64,000 nt of DNA from Thalassospira xiamenensis M-5 = DSM 17429 (GTDB taxonomy: Bacteria > Pseudomonadota > Alphaproteobacteria > Rhodospirillales > Thalassospiraceae): assembly GCF_000300235.2 (NCBI RefSeq), contig NZ_CP004388.1, positions 3,790,001 to 3,854,000 of the forward strand, written 5' to 3'. Both the position numbers and the translations under genes were made by a program. Within the stretch, counting starts at the first letter, position 1. The number at the start of each line of letters is the position of its first letter. The notes under the pieces are model-generated. The model ran no database searches, was not told where the DNA came from, and was given only the letters and a program-made list of their open reading frames with translations. Positions 26,818 to 36,633 of this stretch are shown one piece after another.

Positions 26818-29037
26818 GTGATCCGATCTTTGTTCCTAGCCCTTGGCCTTGTGATTGCGACTATCCCCCCGTTTGGTGCGGGCGCAAGCGCGCAGACAGC
26901 GGCCAGCAACTGGGTTGACGAGGATTTTGCATCACTCCGCCTGATCAGCGCGCGCGATGCCATCAATGGCCGCGATGAAATCCGTCTTGGTCTTGAATTC
27001 GAATTGCAGCCCGACTGGAAAATCTATTGGCGCAGTGCCGGGGATGCCGGTTTCCCGCCGCAACTCGACTGGGCCGGATCAACCAATATCGGCGACGGTC
27101 AAATCCGCTGGCCCGCCCCGCATCGTTTTTCGATCTTTGGGCTGGAAACCTTCGGCTACAAGGATCACATCATCCTGCCGATTGATGTCCCGGTGACCGA
27201 TCCCGCACAGGCCGCCCATATCGAGCTTGATGTCGATTATCTGGTCTGTAGCGACGTCTGCATCCCGGCACAGGCAAACTTCACCCTCGATATCCCCGCC
27301 AGCCTTTCGGATGGCGCAAACGGCGATACAGCAGGCATCAGCCGCTTTGCCCACGATATCGAAAAATTCGCATCCCGTGTGCCGCTTCGCGGGGACAACC
27401 TGCCGATGTCGGTCACCGATATCTGGCAGTCGACCGCACAATCAGGCGAAAATGACCAGACCGTCCTGAATGTCGCGATCACCGGCCTTGATCAGACCGC
27501 ATCCGACCCGGTCGAAATCCTGATCGAAGGCAATGTCCGCCTTGGCTTTGGCGTGCCGGTCCCGACCGCAACCGATGACGCAACCGGCACACAGCAATTC
27601 CGGATTCCGATCTATGGCCTGAAAGACGATCAGACCACGATTGGCGATGACGTGATCGTCACCGTTATTGCAGGCCCCCTTGCCATCGAACAGGACCGCC
27701 AGATTGCAGCTTCCCCATCTGGCTCAAGCAGCACCACCAGCAGCAACGCGACGTCTAGCACCAGCATCGCCACCACCAGCCTGTGGTTGCTGGGCGCGCT
27801 GGCCCTTCTGGGCGGGTTTATCCTTAATTTCATGCCCTGCGTCCTGCCGGTCCTGTCGCTCAAGGTGATGTCGGCGATGAAGGCCCAAGGTTCTGCGCGC
27901 AGTGCGACGCGACGCGGCTTCCTTGCCAGTGCGGCGGGCATCATCACCTCCTTCTGGCTGATCGCGGCCGTCCTGATCGCCATCAAGCTTGCCGGTGGCA
28001 CGATTGGCTGGGGCATTCAGTTCCAGCAACCCCTGTTCCTGACCGTGATGACGATCATCGTGGCCCTGTTTGCCTTCAATATGTGGGGTCTGTTTGAAAT
28101 CAATGGCCCGGCCGAACTCGGCAATGCCGCCAACGATACCATCACCGCACGCGAAAAATCCGGTCACCATCTTGGCGGTCACTTCCTGACCGGCATGTTC
28201 GCAACCCTGCTGGCAACGCCGTGCTCCGCCCCGTTCCTTGGCACGGCGGTCGGTTTCGCACTGGCCGGCAGCAGCTTTGACATCTTCTGGATATTCACCC
28301 TGCTCGGCATCGGGCTGGCCGTGCCCTATCTGGCGATTGCCGCCCGTCCCGAAATCGCCCGCCTTCTGCCCAAACCGGGCCGCTGGATGGGCTTTGTCAA
28401 AGGCATTCTGGGCGTGGCCCTTGCTGGCACCGCCATCTGGTTGCTGTCGGTTCTGGCCGTGCAGATCGGGATGGCCGGGGCGATTGCGGTTGGCATCGCC
28501 CTTGTCATGGCCGGTATTCTTTTGTTTGCCCGCCATCGCACGACGGTGCAGAAACGCAAATATGTCTTTACCGCACTCGCCACCCTTGGCGTGCTGGCCG
28601 CCCTGTTCGCACCGGGCTTTTCCAAGGCCCCGCTCAAGAACACCACATCGCGCACCAGCACCGAAACCCTGCCGTGGCGGCCCTTCGCCCCGGATGAAAT
28701 CGCCCGCCATGTTGCCGATGGCAAAACCGTGCTGGTCGATATTACCGCCGAATGGTGCGTAACCTGTCAGGTCAATAAAAAGCTGGTCCTTGAAACCGAC
28801 GATATGACCGCTGCCCTGACCGCCGATGACGTCATCCTGATGCAGGGCGACTGGACCCGTCCCGATCCGGTGATTTCGCAATATCTGGCGGGTTATGGCC
28901 GGTATGGCATTCCGTTCAATGCCGTATTCGGGCCCAAGGCACCGGACGGTGTTCTGCTGTCCGAACTGCTCGGCAAACAGGAAGTCCTTGATGCCATCGC
29001 CCGCGCATCGGGCGGTACCGACCTTGTGAAAAAGTGA
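26818..29037 (+). CDS. DsbD/ScsB-type thiol:disulfide interchange protein
   Basis: Inner-membrane electron carrier that moves reducing power from cytoplasmic thioredoxin to periplasmic proteins, 739 residues. The GTG at 26818 has AAGGA 7 nt upstream and begins a clear signal peptide ending near ASA (25). The periplasmic N-terminal domain contains the cysteine pair CSDVC. A central domain of about eight spans has cysteines in NFMPCVLPVLSLKVMSA and TPCSAPFLG. The C-terminal thioredoxin domain has the active site C647-V-T-C650 in AEWCVTC. The large N-terminal domain is more like ScsB of copper-stress systems than E. coli DsbD. No partner scs genes are adjacent. Confidence 0.9.
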   Translation: MIRSLFLALGLVIATIPPFGAGASAQTAASNWVDEDFASLRLISARDAINGRDEIRLGLEFELQPDWKIYWRSAGDAGFPPQLDWAGSTNIGDGQIRWPAPHRFSIFGLETFGYKDHIILPIDVPVTDPAQAAHIELDVDYLVCSDVCIPAQANFTLDIPASLSDGANGDTAGISRFAHDIEKFASRVPLRGDNLPMSVTDIWQSTAQSGENDQTVLNVAITGLDQTASDPVEILIEGNVRLGFGVPVPTATDDATGTQQFRIPIYGLKDDQTTIGDDVIVTVIAGPLAIEQDRQIAASPSGSSSTTSSNATSSTSIATTSLWLLGALALLGGFILNFMPCVLPVLSLKVMSAMKAQGSARSATRRGFLASAAGIITSFWLIAAVLIAIKLAGGTIGWGIQFQQPLFLTVMTIIVALFAFNMWGLFEINGPAELGNAANDTITAREKSGHHLGGHFLTGMFATLLATPCSAPFLGTAVGFALAGSSFDIFWIFTLLGIGLAVPYLAIAARPEIARLLPKPGRWMGFVKGILGVALAGTAIWLLSVLAVQIGMAGAIAVGIALVMAGILLFARHRTTVQKRKYVFTALATLGVLAALFAPGFSKAPLKNTTSRTSTETLPWRPFAPDEIARHVADGKTVLVDITAEWCVTCQVNKKLVLETDDMTAALTADDVILMQGDWTRPDPVISQYLAGYGRYGIPFNAVFGPKAPDGVLLSELLGKQEVLDAIARASGGTDLVKK

Positions 29038-29146
29038 TGTGATGCACATCTTTTCGGGATCACGATAAACCGTGACAAAGATTTGAAACCATCGAAACCC
29101 CAACGGATATGATTGAAGATCAACCCGTTTTGCTATTTGATGGCCC

Positions 29147-29333
29147 TAGAGCCTTTTCCGTTTGGATTGAAGCGTTTTGCCGGAGGCATTCTTCTGTCCC
29201 GCAAGGAAGGGATCGCAGAGCGTAGCGGGGCTACGGTCAAGATCCCTGACGCTGCGGGGCAGAAGAATGTCCCGGCCCGAAGGGTTCGGGTTTGGCGAAC
29301 AAAATCGCTTCAATCCCAACGGAAAAGGCTCTA
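29147..29333. repeat. 187-bp palindromic intergenic element
   Basis: Terminal arms are perfect over 14 bp: TAGAGCCTTTTCCG (29147-29160) and CGGAAAAGGCTCTA (29320-29333). Similarity between the arms continues inward with mismatches (GATTGAAGCG/CGCTTCAATC, CATTCTTCTG/CAGAAGAATG), so the whole segment could fold back on itself. No coding gene lies in it; short frames through it are by-products. It looks like a dispersed REP- or MITE-like intergenic element, which cannot be confirmed from one copy. Confidence 0.7.
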
Positions 29334-29389
29334 CCCAATCACCAGAACAAGGGCGGCAATCAAGCCCCCCGCATGACGGAGAAAACCCC

Positions 29390-29872
29390 ATGACCATCGA
29401 AGTCGGCAGCAAACTTCCCGAAGTCACGCTTTTCCGCGCCACCGCCGACGGCCCCGAAGCCGTCAACACCAACGAATTTTTCGCCGGTCGCAAGGTCGTT
29501 GTCTTTGCCGTGCCGGGCGCTTTCACCCCGACCTGCTCGGCCAAACATCTGCCGGGCTTCGTTGCCAATGCCGATGCCATCAAGGCAAAGGGTGTTGATG
29601 AAATCGTCTGCCTGGCATCGAACGATGCCTTTGTTCTGAACGCCTGGGCAAAGGCCGAAAATGCCGGTGAAAACATCACCATGCTGTCCGATGGCGACCT
29701 CGCCTTTGTCAGCAAGACCGGCCTTGAACTCGACCTGACCGGTCGCGGTCTTGGCAAACGCGCCAACCGCTTTGCCATGATTGTCGATGACGGCAAGGTC
29801 ACTGATCTTGCGGTCGAGGAACCCGGTGCCTTTGACGTGTCGAGTGCCGAAACCGTGCTTGGCAAACTCTAA
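29390..29872 (+). CDS. Peroxiredoxin, Prx5/AhpE-like redoxin
   Basis: Thiol peroxidase of 160 residues that reduces H2O2 and organic hydroperoxides. The peroxidatic cysteine C49 is in the family motif PGAFTPTCSAKHLPGF (42-57), with the Prx5 pattern throughout (VDEIVCLASNDAFVLNAW, LGKRANRFAMIVDDGKV). C76 in IVCLASND is a possible second thiol. The ATG at 29390 has GGAG 8 nt before it. It follows the DsbD-type gene on the same strand, separated by the palindromic element, and ends just before a terminator. Confidence 0.94.
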   Translation: MTIEVGSKLPEVTLFRATADGPEAVNTNEFFAGRKVVVFAVPGAFTPTCSAKHLPGFVANADAIKAKGVDEIVCLASNDAFVLNAWAKAENAGENITMLSDGDLAFVSKTGLELDLTGRGLGKRANRFAMIVDDGKVTDLAVEEPGAFDVSSAETVLGKL

Positions 29873-29894
29873 GCCCGAAACACCTGCAAAAAGC

Positions 29895-29930
29895 AAAAAG
29901 CTCCGCCTGATCCGCGGAGCTTTTTATTTT
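29895..29930 (+). terminator. Rho-independent terminator after peroxiredoxin gene
   Basis: AAAAAGCTCCGC (29895-29906) pairs with GCGGAGCTTTTT (29914-29925) around a 7-nt loop and runs into TATTTT. A-rich and T-rich flanks make it usable in both directions. Confidence 0.88.
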
Positions 29931-29961
29931 GATCTCGCATCCTTGCCTTGGGGGCAGGCCC

Positions 29962-30366
29962 CTAACGCGGCAGCAAAACCGGTATCGGTTCTGACCGGCT
30001 GTCAAAATCGCATTCAAAAGTCGGGTCGGTGTGTTTGGCAATGAAATGCACCACACCTTCGCGGAAATCTTCCTTGATCGGCGACCAGCTCATGAAGACA
30101 CCGCCGCGATTGTCATATTCGCGAATGTCACGGTCATGGGACAGTTCAACAAAACTGTGGCCCAGATCTTCGGTGGCCCCGGCGACAAGCCATGACGGTT
30201 TGATCCCGCCATGCCACAGCAGATAGACACCGCCAACATTATCAAGTTTCAGCTCGCTGAAATCATCGATCATGAACAGGCGATAATACTCGCCACGCGG
30301 GCTTTTCCGCCATTTGATATCTTGTGCTTTCGGCTGGCGCAAAGTGCCAAGCGACCAGAATCCCAT
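29962..30366 (-). CDS. Conserved-looking hypothetical protein
   Basis: A 134-residue soluble protein of no recognised family, starting MGFWSLGTLRQPKAQDIKWR. The ATG at 30366 has a strong GGAGG site 7 nt upstream. It is rich in aromatic and acidic residues (GGVYLLWHGGIKPSWLVAG, HDRDIREYDNRGGVFMSW), with no signal peptide, span or metal motif. It sits between the peroxiredoxin and the second CheZ-like gene, about 210 bp downstream of the latter on the same strand, so a motility link is possible but unsupported. Confidence 0.65.
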   Translation of the reverse strand: MGFWSLGTLRQPKAQDIKWRKSPRGEYYRLFMIDDFSELKLDNVGGVYLLWHGGIKPSWLVAGATEDLGHSFVELSHDRDIREYDNRGGVFMSWSPIKEDFREGVVHFIAKHTDPTFECDFDSRSEPIPVLLPR

Positions 30367-30576
30367 TTCATCCTCCAAGCGCACCAAAACACGCGCAACT
30401 GCTCGTTACGCGCATCCCAACGCTGCTTTTGTTTTTATGAACTCGACGATATCCGAAAAATGTAAACTTTTGGTTGACCGATTACAAATCGCGATATCGC
30501 AAAATCCTGTTCTTAAACAAGACTTCTTCTGGGTTTCAACCCTGAATATAAGATCATCACCCCGATTTGGAAATAC

Positions 30577-31482
30577 TCAGTCGAACAATTTGTCGATATC
30601 GTCCTGACTGATCCCCTCGCCTTCCAACTGCGGACCATTCAGAAGATCGTCATCCTCGTTCTTCGGCGTCCCGTCATCATTTTCGGGAACCGGCAGATCG
30701 GTAAAGGCATCCTCGCCCCAGATCAGGATCATGTTGTGAACCCGTTCTTCAACGAATTCAAGGGTCCGAACCACCTTGTTGATACGCTGGCCGGTGATGT
30801 CCTGAAAGTTACAGGACTCGAAAACCTTGGTGACCAGAAACGCGATCTGTTCGACATGTTCGGCCACAAAGTCGGATGGTGCCGAATTCTTAAGTGTCAT
30901 CGCCAGATCGTCGATCTGTTCGGCGGATTCAAGGATCGTATGCGTTGCCATTTCCGTATCCTTGATGATCGCATCAAGTTCGGTGGTCGCACTGACAAGG
31001 CGGTCATCCTCGGCCTTCGGATGACGCAGCGACGCGATCTGCATCTTCGCCCTGTGAATATGTTCGTTCATTTCCTCGATCTGCTTGCGGATCAGTTCGA
31101 GGTCGTCTTTGTCCGGTTCCGACGCACCCGGACGATTGCTATGGGTAAAATTGCTGCTGACCGGATCGGGCAATACATCCATCGCATCACCATCCGATGC
31201 CGGTGCGATATGGGCGGCATCAATACTGCCACCGGCACGCACCGCATCGCGCAGTTGGGCTACTTCCGACCTCAGGGCACGAATTTCATCAAGTACAGCC
31301 TGATTGATCCCGGATGCGTCAACGGTCGCAGCCGGTTTCGGCGCTGGCAATGGCGCACCTGCACCCATACCGGTTTCAAGCGTCGGATCGAAAAAGGAAT
31401 CCGACCAATCTTCGACCACACCACCCGAACGTTCTTTTAAACGGCGTTCTGCGGTGAAAACCTTCTGCACGCGACGTGTCAT
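30577..31482 (-). CDS. Second CheZ-family phosphatase
   Basis: A 301-residue paralogue of the protein at 24934-25755. The catalytic signature FQDITGQ gives D228 and Q232, followed by the shared FVEERVHNMILIWGEDAF. The N-terminal 120 residues are low-complexity and differ from the paralogue. The extreme C-terminus is one FliM-like sequence, SQDDIDKLF. GGAGG lies 13 nt before the ATG at 31482, which is long; a TTG four codons earlier is a possible alternative. Two CheZ-like proteins 5 kb apart suggest separate CheY partners or locations. CheZ function is inferred from the conserved catalytic pair. Confidence 0.85.
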   Translation of the reverse strand: MTRRVQKVFTAERRLKERSGGVVEDWSDSFFDPTLETGMGAGAPLPAPKPAATVDASGINQAVLDEIRALRSEVAQLRDAVRAGGSIDAAHIAPASDGDAMDVLPDPVSSNFTHSNRPGASEPDKDDLELIRKQIEEMNEHIHRAKMQIASLRHPKAEDDRLVSATTELDAIIKDTEMATHTILESAEQIDDLAMTLKNSAPSDFVAEHVEQIAFLVTKVFESCNFQDITGQRINKVVRTLEFVEERVHNMILIWGEDAFTDLPVPENDDGTPKNEDDDLLNGPQLEGEGISQDDIDKLFD

Positions 31483-31624
31483 GGCTGACTTCAATCCTCC
31501 GGCAACGGGCTTGACCCGATCCCTGTTCCCCCGATCACCCACCCCCGTGGTCAGATGATCACATTAAAACGAGTATAAGGGTCCAGATTGCTACAAGTCC
31601 AATGGGTTTCAAGAACAAGCCCTT

Positions 31625-31657
31625 GAAAAATAACACCCCGGTCATCTGGCCGGGGTG
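31625..31657 (-). terminator. Rho-independent terminator of the gcv operon
   Basis: CACCCCGG (31634-31641) and CCGGGGTG (31650-31657) form a perfect 8-bp stem. Read on the minus strand it is followed by TTATTTTT, 27 bp after the gcvPB stop codon. Confidence 0.85.
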
Positions 31658-31684
31658 CGCAAAAAGGTTATGTTGCGTTGCAAA

Positions 31685-33181
31685 TCAAGCAGTTTCAGGC
31701 ATCCAGCGCAAAACCGGCTTTCTTGCCGCTGCCGTTTCGTCAAGGCGACGACGCGGTGTCAGATACGGCGCATTTTTAAAGAATTCCGCACCACCCGATT
31801 CTGCCTTGGCCACCAATGCCAGCACCGCATCGCAGAACTGGTCAATCGATTCCTTGGTTTCCGTTTCCGTCGGCTCGATCAAAAGCGCACCATGCACCAC
31901 CAGCGGGAAATACATGGTCATCGGGTGGAAGCCCTCATCAATGATCGCCTTGGCAAGATCAAGCGTCGAAACACCGGTATCTTTCAGGAAATCATCGTCA
32001 AACAGCGCTTCATGCATGCAATAGCCGGGGAATGCCACGCTCAGCTTGTCTTTCAGACGCGCCAGCAGATAGTTGGCATTCAGAACCGCATCGCCCGACG
32101 CCTGACGCAATCCATCCGCACCGTGGCTTTTCATATAGGCCAGCGCACGAATGAACATGCCCATCTGGCCGTGGAACCCTTTCAGACGCCCGAACGGCTT
32201 GTTGCCATCCTTCTCGTCTGCCGTTTCCACCAGATGGAATGTCTCGCCCTTGCGCACGACATAGGGGATCGGTGCGAACGGGGCCAGTGCCTCGGAAAAC
32301 ACAACCGGACCCGAACCCGGTCCACCGCCGCCATGCGGGGTCGAAAAGGTTTTATGCAGGTTGATATGCATCGCATCAATGCCAAGATCGGCCGGGCGCA
32401 CCCGTCCGACAATCGCGTTGAAGTTCGCCCCGTCGCAATAGAAATACCCACCGGCCGCATGGACCAGATCGGCAATCTTGCGAACGTCACGTTCAAACAG
32501 GCCACAGGTATTCGGGTTGGTCAGCATGATACCCGCCACATCATCGCCAAGCTTGGCTTCGAACGCGGCAAGGTCGACACGGCCATCTTCGGTGGCCGGG
32601 ATCGAATCAACCGTGAAACCACATGCCGCGGCGGTTGCCGGGTTGGTCCCGTGGGCCGATTCCGGCACCAGAACACGACGACGGTTTTCACCGCGCGCAT
32701 CAAGGGCCGCCCGGATCGCCATCATGCCGCAAAGCTCGCCCTGCGCGCCCGCTGCCGGCGACATGGCAACCGCTGGCATCCCGGTCAGAACCAGCAACCA
32801 GTGCGCGCAACTGTCAATCAGTTCAAGCGCGCCCTGCACCGTGCTTTCGGGCTGCATCGGATGCAGGTCGGCAAGACCGGGCATCCGCGCAACCTTTTCA
32901 TTCAGGCGCGGGTTATGTTTCATCGTGCACGAACCCAGCGGGAAGAAGCCAGAATCGATGCCAAAGTTTTTCTGCGACAGGCGCGTGAAATGACGCACCA
33001 CCTGCGGCTCGGACAGGCCCGGAAGACCAACATCGCTATCGCGATCAAGGCCGCCAAGGCGTGATTTGATGCCCGCTGGCTTCGGAAGGTCAACACCGGT
33101 ACGACCCGGTTCGCCCATCTCGAAAATCAGCTTTTCCTCGAGCACAAGGCCACGGTTACCGGTATGGGTGGTAAAGCTCAT
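31685..33181 (-). CDS. gcvPB: Glycine dehydrogenase (decarboxylating) subunit 2
   Basis: PLP-bearing half of the P-protein of the glycine cleavage system, 498 residues. The PLP lysine is in [18 protein letters not shown], and [20 protein letters not shown] and [13 protein letters not shown] are family blocks. P-protein decarboxylates glycine and passes the aminomethyl group to the lipoyl arm of GcvH. In this organism it is split into two genes; the start overlaps the gcvPA stop by 4 bp, ensuring coupled synthesis. It is the last gene of the operon and is controlled from the glycine riboswitch upstream of gcvT. Confidence 0.96.
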   Translation of the reverse strand: MSFTTHTGNRGLVLEEKLIFEMGEPGRTGVDLPKPAGIKSRLGGLDRDSDVGLPGLSEPQVVRHFTRLSQKNFGIDSGFFPLGSCTMKHNPRLNEKVARMPGLADLHPMQPESTVQGALELIDSCAHWLLVLTGMPAVAMSPAAGAQGELCGMMAIRAALDARGENRRRVLVPESAHGTNPATAAACGFTVDSIPATEDGRVDLAAFEAKLGDDVAGIMLTNPNTCGLFERDVRKIADLVHAAGGYFYCDGANFNAIVGRVRPADLGIDAMHINLHKTFSTPHGGGGPGSGPVVFSEALAPFAPIPYVVRKGETFHLVETADEKDGNKPFGRLKGFHGQMGMFIRALAYMKSHGADGLRQASGDAVLNANYLLARLKDKLSVAFPGYCMHEALFDDDFLKDTGVSTLDLAKAIIDEGFHPMTMYFPLVVHGALLIEPTETETKESIDQFCDAVLALVAKAESGGAEFFKNAPYLTPRRRLDETAAARKPVLRWMPETA

Positions 33182-34533
33182 GCCAGCACCTCCTTCAATG
33201 CAGACGCAAGGTCCGCGATGTCTTCGTCGGTGTTGGTTTCGGTCGCCGCCACCAGCATGTAATGGTCCAGATCGTCCCGGTTCGGATACAGGCGCGACAA
33301 CGGAACCCCGCCAAGGACACCCTTGCCAACCAGTGCCTCGACCACCTCGGCTGCCGGTTTGGCAAGCTTGACGGTGAACTCGTTAAAGAAGCTGTCATTG
33401 ACAAGTTCCGCACCCGGCACCGCATCAATCGCATCGGCGGTCTTGCACGCGGTTTCATGGTTAAGTGTTGCCACACCACGATACCCGTCTTCGCCCAGAA
33501 GGCTCATATGCACCGTAAAGGCCAACGAACACAGCCCGGAATTGGTGCAGATGTTCGATGTCGCCTTCTCGCGGCGGATATGCTGCTCACGCGTCGAAAG
33601 TGTTAGAACAAAACCACGCTTGCCGTCCTGATCGACCGTTTCACCACACAAACGACCCGGCATCTGGCGTACCAGTTTGCTGGTCGTCGCAAAAAGCCCG
33701 ACATACGGCCCGCCATAGTTCAGGTTGTTACCAATCGACTGGCCTTCGCCGCAAACGATATCCGCGCCAAAGCTGCCCGGTGACTTGACCGCGCCAAATG
33801 CCATGGCCTCGGTAAACACCACGATCAGAAGCGCACCCTTGGCATGGCACGCATCCGCAAGCTTCGTGTGATCCTGAATGCGTCCGAAAACGTCCGGGTA
33901 CTGGACAACCACACACGCCGTCTGATCATCAATCAGATCGTCAAGCTCATCCGCGGTTGCCTGCTTTTCCGGGTGCCCGTCACGACCGGCAACTTCGGTA
34001 TCGCTATACTGGCAATAGGTTTCCGTGACTTCACGGTAATGCGGATGCAGACCACCCGACAGAACCGCCTTCTTGCGGCGCGTGGCCCGGCACGCCATCA
34101 GAACGGCCTCCGCGCACGACGTTGCCCCGTCCCACATCGATGCGTTGGCCACATCCATGCCGGTGATCGATGCCACCTGGGTCTGGAATTCGAACAGATA
34201 CTGCAACGTACCTTGCGCGATTTCCGGCTGATACGGGGTATAGGCCGTCAGAAACTCACCGCGCTGGATGATGTAATCGACCGTGGCCGGAACATGGTGG
34301 CGATATGCGCCAGCACCCAGGAAACTTGGCACGCTGGCCGTGCCCATGTTTTTGGCGGCCAGTTTCGCCATGTCGCGTTCGACCTGCAATTCACCAAGAT
34401 GATATGGCAGATCGACCGGCTCGGACAGCAACGCGCCGTCGGGCACGTCGCTATATAACTCGTCAACGGATCCGGCCCCGATGGTTTCAAGCATCGAGGC
34501 GCGATCCGCACTGGTTAGCGGAAGATAACGCAT
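33178..34533 (-). CDS. gcvPA: Glycine dehydrogenase (decarboxylating) subunit 1
   Basis: Non-PLP half of the split P-protein, 451 residues. It opens [20 protein letters not shown] and has [40 protein letters not shown], and [21 protein letters not shown], all diagnostic of GcvPA. It forms the active P-protein with GcvPB, whose gene overlaps it by 4 bp. gcvH ends 3 bp upstream. Position and length are normal. Confidence 0.96.
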   Translation of the reverse strand: MRYLPLTSADRASMLETIGAGSVDELYSDVPDGALLSEPVDLPYHLGELQVERDMAKLAAKNMGTASVPSFLGAGAYRHHVPATVDYIIQRGEFLTAYTPYQPEIAQGTLQYLFEFQTQVASITGMDVANASMWDGATSCAEAVLMACRATRRKKAVLSGGLHPHYREVTETYCQYSDTEVAGRDGHPEKQATADELDDLIDDQTACVVVQYPDVFGRIQDHTKLADACHAKGALLIVVFTEAMAFGAVKSPGSFGADIVCGEGQSIGNNLNYGGPYVGLFATTSKLVRQMPGRLCGETVDQDGKRGFVLTLSTREQHIRREKATSNICTNSGLCSLAFTVHMSLLGEDGYRGVATLNHETACKTADAIDAVPGAELVNDSFFNEFTVKLAKPAAEVVEALVGKGVLGGVPLSRLYPNRDDLDHYMLVAATETNTDEDIADLASALKEVLA

Positions 34534-34536
34534 ATC

Positions 34537-34908
34537 TTAAAGGCCTTCGACAAAGTCTTTATACGCAGCTTCGTCCATCAGCTCATCAAGCTGGGACTCA
34601 TCGGAAAGTTCCATGCGGAAGAACCAGCCATCGCTTTCCGGTGCTTCGTTGACCAGTGCCGGATTGTCATCAAGCTCTTCGTTGGCTTCGACAACCACAC
34701 CATCAAGCGGCGCATAAACGTCGCTGGCGGCCTTGACCGATTCGACAACCGCCGCATCGCCATCCTTGGTCAGCTTTTTGCCAACTTCCGGCAGCTCGAC
34801 ATAAACGATATCGCCAAGCGACTGCTGGGCGTAATCGGTAATGCCAACGGTCGCGACACCGTCTTCATATTCAACCCATTCATGTTCCTGCGAGAATTTT
34901 TTAGCCAT
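34537..34908 (-). CDS. gcvH: Glycine cleavage system H protein
   Basis: Lipoyl carrier of 123 residues that shuttles the aminomethyl intermediate between P, T and L proteins. The lipoylated lysine is in [19 protein letters not shown] (about K62), with the usual [20 protein letters not shown] at the start and [13 protein letters not shown] region ([12 protein letters not shown]) downstream. It lies between gcvT and gcvPA in the operon. Confidence 0.97.
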   Translation of the reverse strand: MAKKFSQEHEWVEYEDGVATVGITDYAQQSLGDIVYVELPEVGKKLTKDGDAAVVESVKAASDVYAPLDGVVVEANEELDDNPALVNEAPESDGWFFRMELSDESQLDELMDEAAYKDFVEGL

Positions 34909-34998
34909 GGTAATTCGTCCCTGTAAGATCAGTTGTCTCTAAAATCTCGGTATCTTTTGCGGGCCGCAAACGCTGCCCGAACTCTTTTTTTCTGATGA

Positions 34999-36111
34999 TC
35001 AGCCGCGATAGTAACGGTGGGCCACAAACGGCAGTTCGACGATTTCCGCCGGGCGTGCCTTGCCGCGCACCATCAGATCGACTTTGGTACCCGGGGCGGC
35101 AAATTCAATTGCGACATATCCCATCGCAATCGGGCCATCCACGGTCGGGCCAAAACCACCGCTGGTGATTTCGCCGATTTCTTCACCGTCACTGTTCAAG
35201 ATCGCGGTATGTTCACGCGCCGGGGCCTTGCCTTCGGGTTTGATCCCGACACGTTTGCGATCCGCGCCATTGGCAAGCTGATCAAGGATGATGTCTGCTC
35301 CCTTGAACCCGCCTTCTTCGCGACGACGTTTGTTGATGATCCAGTTAAGGTCGCCTTCGACCGGGGTGGTCGTGGTATCGATATCGTTGCCATACAGGCA
35401 AAGACCGGCTTCAAGACGCAGCGAATCACGCGCGCCAAGGCCAATCGCCTCGACCTCTTCCTCGGCCAACAACTTGCGCGCCAGTTCGTCGGCGCGGTCG
35501 TTCGGCACGGAAATCTCGTAACCGTCCTCGCCGGTATAGCCCGACCGGGTGACAAAGCATGCGATACCGGCAATGTCGATCTCGGCAAAGCTCATGAATT
35601 TCATATCGGCAACCGACGGTGCAAACCGCGCCAGAACCTTGGCCGCGTCCGGGCCCTGCAATGCCATCAATGCGCGGTCATCAATCTCGATCAGCTCGAC
35701 ACCGTTATCCAGATTGGCCCGCATATGGACAATGTCATCATCCTTGCACGCGGCATTGATCACCAGAAACAGGCTGTCGCCCGCATTGGTGATCATCAGA
35801 TCATCCAAAATCGTGCCATCGTCATTGGTGAATGCGGAATAACGGGTACGGCCGGGTTTGAGGATCGCGATGTCACCGGGTACGAGCTTTTCAAGCTCGG
35901 CGACGCGATGTTCGCCGGTCAGGCGGACCTGCCCCATATGCGAAACATCAAACAGACCGGCCTTCGCACGGGTATGCAGATGTTCGCCCTTCACCCCCAG
36001 CGGATATTGCACCGGCATGTCATAACCGGCAAACGGCACCATCTTGGCACCCAGTTCCACATGCAAATCATAAAGGGCGGTTTTCAGCAGTTCGGTTTGA
36101 TGATCGGCCAT
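34999..36111 (-). CDS. gcvT: Aminomethyltransferase (T protein)
   Basis: Tetrahydrofolate-dependent enzyme of 370 residues that releases ammonia and forms methylene-THF from the aminomethyl-lipoyl intermediate. The ATG at 36111 has GGAGA 6 nt upstream and opens MADHQTELLKTALYDLHVEL; the open frame before it is riboswitch sequence and not protein. FAGYDMPVQYP, FDVSHMGQ, LALQGPDA-type (LMALQGPDAAKVL), SGYTGEDGYEISV and the C-terminal RAREHTAIL/GEITSGGFGPTV blocks are present. It is the first gene of gcvT-gcvH-gcvPA-gcvPB. Confidence 0.96.
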   Translation of the reverse strand: MADHQTELLKTALYDLHVELGAKMVPFAGYDMPVQYPLGVKGEHLHTRAKAGLFDVSHMGQVRLTGEHRVAELEKLVPGDIAILKPGRTRYSAFTNDDGTILDDLMITNAGDSLFLVINAACKDDDIVHMRANLDNGVELIEIDDRALMALQGPDAAKVLARFAPSVADMKFMSFAEIDIAGIACFVTRSGYTGEDGYEISVPNDRADELARKLLAEEEVEAIGLGARDSLRLEAGLCLYGNDIDTTTTPVEGDLNWIINKRRREEGGFKGADIILDQLANGADRKRVGIKPEGKAPAREHTAILNSDGEEIGEITSGGFGPTVDGPIAMGYVAIEFAAPGTKVDLMVRGKARPAEIVELPFVAHRYYRG

Positions 36112-36163
36112 CAAGGTCTCCAGACAGGCGTTGCGAAACATAGCCGACCAGTGGCCAACCACG

Positions 36164-36396
36164 TCCCCCTCTGTCTTGGAGCCTGAAAGAATCACAGCCG
36201 GTTTGGATACCGGTCTGCTTACATCTTCGGCGAGGCGCACATCGGTTTCTGATGCCGCCTGCTTTCCAGAGTCCCATCTCCCCGCGGTCCGTTTGCCTGA
36301 GAGTTTCCGGGGTGGTTGCTCCTTCGGCGTCCGCGCAATCCCTATCGATGTAATCACGCACATCGATCAAGACCGTGGCACTCTCCCACGGGGATC
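36164..36396 (-). promoter_or_regulatory. Tandem glycine riboswitch
   Basis: Read on the minus strand, two aptamers follow each other. The first has GGGAGAGTGCC, GACGCCGAAGGAGCAA and ACTCTCAGGCAAACGGACC. The second has GGGACTCTGG, CTCGCCGAAGATGTAA and CTTTCAGGCTCCAAGACAG, ending in AGGGGG. These are the conserved blocks of tandem glycine riboswitches, 50 nt before gcvT. Glycine binding is expected to turn on the cleavage operon. A separate terminator or ribosome-site sequestering stem was not resolved. Confidence 0.93.
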
Positions 36397-36476
36397 ATTT
36401 GGGTATGCCTCCTTATACGGATTTGAATCCGACCAGACCAGCCCCAAAAATCATATCCTCTCCACCCCATCCATTG

Positions 36477-36540
36477 GTATGAGGATTAAAAGCCCTTTTT
36501 TGCCCCTCCGGCAAATGCCCATTATTTTGTATGAGGATTA
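36477..36540. repeat. 12-bp direct repeat near gcv promoter
   Basis: GTATGAGGATTA occurs at 36477-36488 and 36529-36540, 52 bp apart (about five helical turns), upstream of the riboswitch. This could be paired activator sites for the gcv operon. Confidence 0.4.
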
Positions 36541-36568
36541 CCGAAAACGAACTTTTGTTCAAAAACGA

Positions 36569-36600
36569 AAATCCCGCCACGCGAGGCGGGCGGGATTTGA
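36569..36600 (-). terminator. Bidirectional hairpin terminator
   Basis: AAATCCCGCC (36569-36578) pairs with GGCGGGATTT (36589-36598) around a 10-nt loop; on the minus strand A/T-rich sequence follows. It lies 35 bp after the lipoprotein stop. Confidence 0.75.
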
Positions 36601-36633
36601 TTATTCACCAAAAATGAATAATAGGCCGGATTA

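Noticed and set aside
27724..29103. 459-codon minus-strand open frame
   Set aside because: Antisense to the DsbD-type gene, without ribosome site or recognisable domains.
29113..29389. N-terminal extension of the peroxiredoxin
   Set aside because: The frame is open upstream of 29390 but runs through the palindromic repeat; the ATG at 29390 has a proper ribosome site and gives the normal family length.
31655..33064. 469-codon plus-strand open frame
   Set aside because: Antisense to gcvPB, whose identity is certain.
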